Assembly (NCBI RefSeq): GCF_030506325.1
Contig: NZ_CP120683.1
Span: 1,488,001 to 1,552,000, forward strand
Length of the DNA: 64,000 bases
Source of the DNA: Tunicatimonas pelagia
GTDB lineage: Bacteria > Bacteroidota > Bacteroidia > Cytophagales > Cyclobacteriaceae
Direction: 5' to 3'
A program made the position numbers and the translations under genes. Shown in pieces: positions 60,366 to 64,000 of this stretch (its first letter is position 1; each line of letters begins with the position of its first letter). The notes under the pieces are model-generated. The model was not told the DNA's origin. It made no database searches and worked only from the letters and a program-made list of their open reading frames with translations.

Positions 60366-61480
60366 ATGGCCAAAAGGTTTCCAATTTGATAGGCGGTTCG
60401 TTCCAGATTCTCCGCAGTATGCTTTAGGGCTTTTTCTAATAATTGCGGCCGGGGGCCAATGGGGAAAATGGCATCGTAGTCAGGGTAATTTTGGGGTGCG
60501 TAGTCTTTCGGAACGCTACCTACTAGTATGATTACAGGCTTGTGCTGGGTTTGTGCTCGCTGGGCTACGTAAAAGGGTCCTTTTCCGCCCTGCGTTTGCT
60601 GATCCAACGCCCCTTCGGTAGTAATCAGTAAATCGGCTTGGTCTAATGCTGCTTGAAACCCAGTTTTTGCCAGCAGAAACGCTGTACCGTTTACCAAATC
60701 AGCGTCAAAGAAAGCGTACAGAGCCGCCGCTACGCCTCCGGCAGCCCCTCCTCGGGGCAAATGAGCAATATCTTTTCTTAAGTGTTTCTTAACTAAGTCA
60801 CTATAGCGCAGAAAATACTGCTCAATTTCTACCACCAGCTCCGGCGAAGCCCCCTTCTGGGGCCCAAATACTTCTGCTGCTCCCACTAGCGTATTGGTCA
60901 CATCGCAGGGAACCGTAATTCGGCAGTGTTTTAGTCGGTCGTCTAATCCGCTTACATCAATACTCCCCAGAACTGCTAACCCGTCCGAACCCCGAGGAAC
61001 TTCGTTTCCGCTATCATCCGTCAGCTTCGCTCCCAGTGCCTGAACAATTCCCAATCCACCGTCTACGGTAGCACTTCCGCCTACTCCCAGCACAATTTCA
61101 CGCACCCCCTGGTTTAGTGCTTCCTGAATGAGTTGTCCGGTGCCGAAGGTGGACGTTTTACACGGGTCGCGTTCGTCGGCAGAAAGCAAACGTAGCCCGG
61201 AAGCTTCGGCCATTTCAATTACAGCAGTTTTCCCGCTTTGAATGAGTCCGTAAGCGGCTTTCACCGGGCGACCCAGCGGATCTTCTACCGTAGCGTATTT
61301 TTTTGCACCATTCGCCTGTGATAGCATCACTTCCAGCATACCGTCGCCTCCATCAGCAATAGGCTGCAATGTACACATCGGCTGTAAATGGCTTCGTTCT
61401 AACCCACGTTGAATCGCTTGAGCAGCCTGCACCGCATCCAAGCTATCTTTAAAAGCATTGGGGGCAATTAAGATTTGCAA
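60353..61480 (-). CDS. glycerate kinase (GlxK/GarK family)
   Basis: The enzyme phosphorylates D-glycerate. The family features MQILIAPNAFKDSLDAVQAAQAI, PIADGGDGMLEVM, VLGVGGSATVDGGLGIVQALGAKL, PCDVTNTLVGAAEVFGPQKGA and LLITTEGALDQQTQGGKGP are all visible in 375 residues of normal length. The product is 2- or 3-phosphoglycerate depending on the subfamily, which I cannot tell. Its stop lies within the UspA terminator. Confidence 0.95.
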   Translation of the reverse strand: MQILIAPNAFKDSLDAVQAAQAIQRGLERSHLQPMCTLQPIADGGDGMLEVMLSQANGAKKYATVEDPLGRPVKAAYGLIQSGKTAVIEMAEASGLRLLSADERDPCKTSTFGTGQLIQEALNQGVREIVLGVGGSATVDGGLGIVQALGAKLTDDSGNEVPRGSDGLAVLGSIDVSGLDDRLKHCRITVPCDVTNTLVGAAEVFGPQKGASPELVVEIEQYFLRYSDLVKKHLRKDIAHLPRGGAAGGVAAALYAFFDADLVNGTAFLLAKTGFQAALDQADLLITTEGALDQQTQGGKGPFYVAQRAQTQHKPVIILVGSVPKDYAPQNYPDYDAIFPIGPRPQLLEKALKHTAENLERTAYQIGNLLAIKKP

Positions 61481-61589
61481 GAGTGTTTTATTTTCATTGC
61501 TTTCTCATTGCAATCTAGGATTTATCTGTTGAGTGGCAATCCTTTCTCAGACTTTTCCTAATATTGCCCCCACATTAGGTAACTACACG

Positions 61590-63485
61590 ATGAAGAAACA
61601 TTTACTAGCCGTAACCTTGGTGTTGGTCTACGGTACGCTTACTGCTCAAGAAGATTCTATCCGCACTATCGAAATGGCCAATGTGGTTATTTCCGAAAAC
61701 CGAATGCAAACCCCATTCTCTGAGTCGGCTCGGAGCATCCATTTGGTAACGCGAGAAATGATTGAAACCACTCCCGCTCAAAGCATCAACGAATTACTGA
61801 GCTATGTGCCAGGAGTAGATATTCGGCAGCGAGGTCCCGCCGGAGTTCAGGCCGATTTACGTATTCGGGGTGGAACCTTTGAACAAGTGCTGGTGCTAAT
61901 CAACGGAGTGAAAGTAAGTGATCCGCAAACCGGACACCACTTGCTCAATCTACCGTTAGACCGAAACAATATTGAGCGCATTGAAGTGCTAAAAGGTCCC
62001 GGAGCCCGGGTTTACGGACAAAATGCGTTTGCCGGAGCCATCAACATTGTCACCAAAGTACCCGAACAACGCTCGGTGAATGCGGGAGTGTACGGAGGCG
62101 ATTTTGCGGGAGGGTATGGCCAGGATGTGGGCTCTTGGGGTGCTAACGCCGGAATTTCACTGCCCGGAGAAAATTATGGTCAATACGTATCAGTGGCGCA
62201 TGATCGGTCTGATGGCTATCGACCTAATTCAGACTCCCGAATGACTAACCTCTTTTACCAGTCTTACGCTAAAACGCAGTTGGGCACGCTTAACTTTTTG
62301 GGTGGTCATACTTTGCGCGACTTTGGAGCCAGTGGATTTTACGTAGAAAACTCAGAAGAGTACGAAGAAACCCGAACTTCTTTAGTTAGCGTTGATCTTG
62401 ACGCTGAAATTAGTGAGTGGAACGTTCGCCCTCGGCTGTACTGGCGACGCAATCACGACAACTATCTATTTGTCCGTAGCAATCCCGCCGCATTCAATAA
62501 CATACACACTACGCACGTAGGTGGAGCCGAAGTGAATGCTACTCGGATAAACCAATGGGGGTTGACCGGATTAGGGATAGAATTTCGCAACGAGTACATT
62601 AATAGTAACAATATACGGCAAGTACGGGACGATACCGGGGCGGTAGTTGATACAGTTACCGGACCGGCTCTGGGAGAATGGAACCGCAGTATCTTGGGTC
62701 TGTTTGCCGAACACCGCTTCTACCTTTTCGATCGGCTGGATGTAACTCCGGGTTTGTACGTAAATTGGTTTTCTGATTTTGGCTGGAACTACTTTCCCGG
62801 CTTAGATGCCAGCTACGATATAACCCGGGAGTGGAAACTCTACGGCAACGTAGGTCGCTCCTTCCGCATTCCGACCTACACTGATTTATACTACAATGGT
62901 CCCAGCAATGTGGGCAACGACCAACTGGAGCCGGAGAAAGCCTGGACGTACGAGGGAGGTGTAAAATATTTTGGCGAATACGTTTGGGGGCAAGTCAGTT
63001 ACTTTTACCGCGATGGTTCTCAATTGATAGATTGGGTTCGAACCAGTTCTGAGCAACCTTGGCAACCGCAAAACTTCTACAATGTAGCTACCGATGGTCT
63101 GGAAGTGGAAGTAAACGGAAGGTTCGATAACGAGCATTTTGTGCAGGCTGCTTCCTTAAGTTATACCTACCTCAATGCCAACTTAGGTCAAACCGAGGGA
63201 GTAGAATCCCGCTACTTGCTCGATCATTTAAACCACCAATTTATTGCTTCACTAACCCACCGCATTTGGAACAATGTGCAGCACAGCGCACGCTTACGCT
63301 ACTTAGATCGTATGACCCAAGCGGATTATTGGGTGCTGGACAGCCGGGTCTATTATCAGACTGGCACATGGGATGCGTTTGTGGAGGCTACTAACATTAC
63401 CAATACCGAATACACTGAGGCCGGATTTGTGCAAATGCCCGGACGCTGGCTGCGACTGGGAGTAAACGTTAGGCTTCAGTATTAA
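61590..63485 (+). CDS. TonB-dependent receptor, BtuB-like
   Basis: I choose ATG 61590 for the signal peptide MKKHLLAVTLVLVYGTLTAQ; the frame opens at 61533. A short TonB-box-like region is followed by the plug (ELLSYVPGVDIRQRGPAGVQADLRIRGGTFEQVLVLINGVKVSDPQTGHH; IEVLKGPGARVYGQNAFAGAINIVTK) and a barrel ending WLRLGVNVRLQY. No CarboxypepD_reg domain is present, unlike the other receptor. This layout is close to cobalamin or siderophore receptors; the ligand is not determined. Confidence 0.9.
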   Translation: MKKHLLAVTLVLVYGTLTAQEDSIRTIEMANVVISENRMQTPFSESARSIHLVTREMIETTPAQSINELLSYVPGVDIRQRGPAGVQADLRIRGGTFEQVLVLINGVKVSDPQTGHHLLNLPLDRNNIERIEVLKGPGARVYGQNAFAGAINIVTKVPEQRSVNAGVYGGDFAGGYGQDVGSWGANAGISLPGENYGQYVSVAHDRSDGYRPNSDSRMTNLFYQSYAKTQLGTLNFLGGHTLRDFGASGFYVENSEEYEETRTSLVSVDLDAEISEWNVRPRLYWRRNHDNYLFVRSNPAAFNNIHTTHVGGAEVNATRINQWGLTGLGIEFRNEYINSNNIRQVRDDTGAVVDTVTGPALGEWNRSILGLFAEHRFYLFDRLDVTPGLYVNWFSDFGWNYFPGLDASYDITREWKLYGNVGRSFRIPTYTDLYYNGPSNVGNDQLEPEKAWTYEGGVKYFGEYVWGQVSYFYRDGSQLIDWVRTSSEQPWQPQNFYNVATDGLEVEVNGRFDNEHFVQAASLSYTYLNANLGQTEGVESRYLLDHLNHQFIASLTHRIWNNVQHSARLRYLDRMTQADYWVLDSRVYYQTGTWDAFVEATNITNTEYTEAGFVQMPGRWLRLGVNVRLQY

Positions 63486-63957
63486 TTGGCTTGGGGCTGA
63501 CCAAAATTATAACCAACCAAACCAATACGCCCACAAACAACAGTGGCCCTACCCACATTACCCAGTTGAACTGCCCAATCTGATAATCGCCCTGATTGTT
63601 GAAGAGAGAAATGTAACTCACTGTACAAATCAGAAAGATATTAATGACAGTAGTAAAAGCCGCAAACCAGTTTTGGATACGATCTTTGAATAGTTCGGAG
63701 CGGTAAAAAACGGAGGAAGAGGCGGGTAAGGCATTTAGCATTCGGAATGAAACCAGACAAATAATATTCACGAACACAAAAGCCCCCAGTGCTAAATAGA
63801 AGAACATCTCCCGATCAATCAGCTGATCGGGATTACCATCAGCATCGGCTTGTATTCCTACCTGAACGGGCAAAAATGCATAGCTAAACGAAAGAGCCAC
63901 CAAAAAGCCCAAAAAGGTAAGTACCCAAGCAAGCTTAACAAATTTATCAGTATACAT
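63469..63957 (-). CDS. DUF1648-like four-helix membrane protein
   Basis: Of 162 residues, about four helices can be drawn (about 8-30, 50-72, 90-112 and 125-150). LPVQVGIQADADGNPDQLIDREMF after the first helix matches the DUF1648 'IPxHxxxxGxPD' loop in position though the His is missing. Related proteins are of unknown function. Its 3' end overlaps the convergent TonB receptor gene by 17 bases. Confidence 0.65.
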   Translation of the reverse strand: MYTDKFVKLAWVLTFLGFLVALSFSYAFLPVQVGIQADADGNPDQLIDREMFFYLALGAFVFVNIICLVSFRMLNALPASSSVFYRSELFKDRIQNWFAAFTTVINIFLICTVSYISLFNNQGDYQIGQFNWVMWVGPLLFVGVLVWLVIILVSPKPINTEA

Positions 63958-64000
63958 AGGTGTGCGAAGATACGTCGGATACCTAACCCAAAAAAGCCCA

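Overview
The window reads as chromosomal DNA of a Bacteroidota bacterium, most probably order Cytophagales (inference). Pointers are two proteins ending in type IX secretion (T9SS/Por) C-terminal sorting domains, DUF6089/PorG-like barrels beside nadK, a CarboxypepD_reg/TonB receptor with a DUF4249 partner, a long SecA without a C-terminal zinc finger, mostly absent Shine-Dalgarno sequences, and TAnnTTTG-like promoter elements. I recognised no rRNA, tRNA or CRISPR array.

Layout. 1-3.7 kb: end of an alpha/beta hydrolase, CBS protein, NAD kinase and two DUF6089 outer-membrane proteins. 3.8-14.2 kb: a GlsB-like protein, a 1033-residue haem-binding dehydrogenase-like lipoprotein, an FG-GAP protein, a DUF4249/beta-barrel/TonB-receptor operon and an unknown lipoprotein. 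14.5-19.6 kb: a large T9SS-exported phytase-like/GDPD protein cut in two by an IS630 element whose transposase appears to need a -1 frameshift. 19.9-28.5 kb: kelch/FnIII T9SS protein, nuclease, hydrolase lipoprotein, secA and a dapF with a replaced catalytic Cys. 28.7-32.4 kb: an overlapping signalling operon (duplicated-domain lipoprotein, 7-TM protein, HisKA_3 kinase, LuxR-type regulator) plus a second regulator. 33.3-40.4 kb: a small repeat-containing exported protein, then a four-gene phosphorelay cluster with one degenerate kinase. 40.7-46.3 kb: cytochrome c/sugar dehydrogenase lipoprotein, the kynurenine genes kmo and kynU, and an atypical SDR. 47.5-51.2 kb: a compact set comprising a divergent 6-pyruvoyl-tetrahydropterin-synthase homologue, SnoaL-like protein, GT4 glycosyltransferase, SAM methyltransferase and CDP-alcohol phosphatidyltransferase, probably a biosynthetic pathway of unknown product. 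51.4-57.1 kb: a coiled-coil protein and a tesA/ybbA/ybbP-type locus carrying two toxin-antitoxin pairs. 57.2-64 kb: YwqG-like protein, SerC-like aminotransferase, UspA protein, glycerate kinase, TonB receptor and a DUF1648-like membrane protein.

The clearest unexplained structure is a dispersed family of intergenic arrays built on a 7-bp period (consensus near TTRATGA and its complement TCATYAA), lying at gene 3' ends and often supplying the stop codons. The strongest candidates for undescribed biology are these arrays, the pterin-synthase/glycosyltransferase/CDP-alcohol cluster and the lipoprotein/7-TM/kinase operon. A second weaker pattern is an AACCAAT motif close upstream of start codons of six exported-protein genes.
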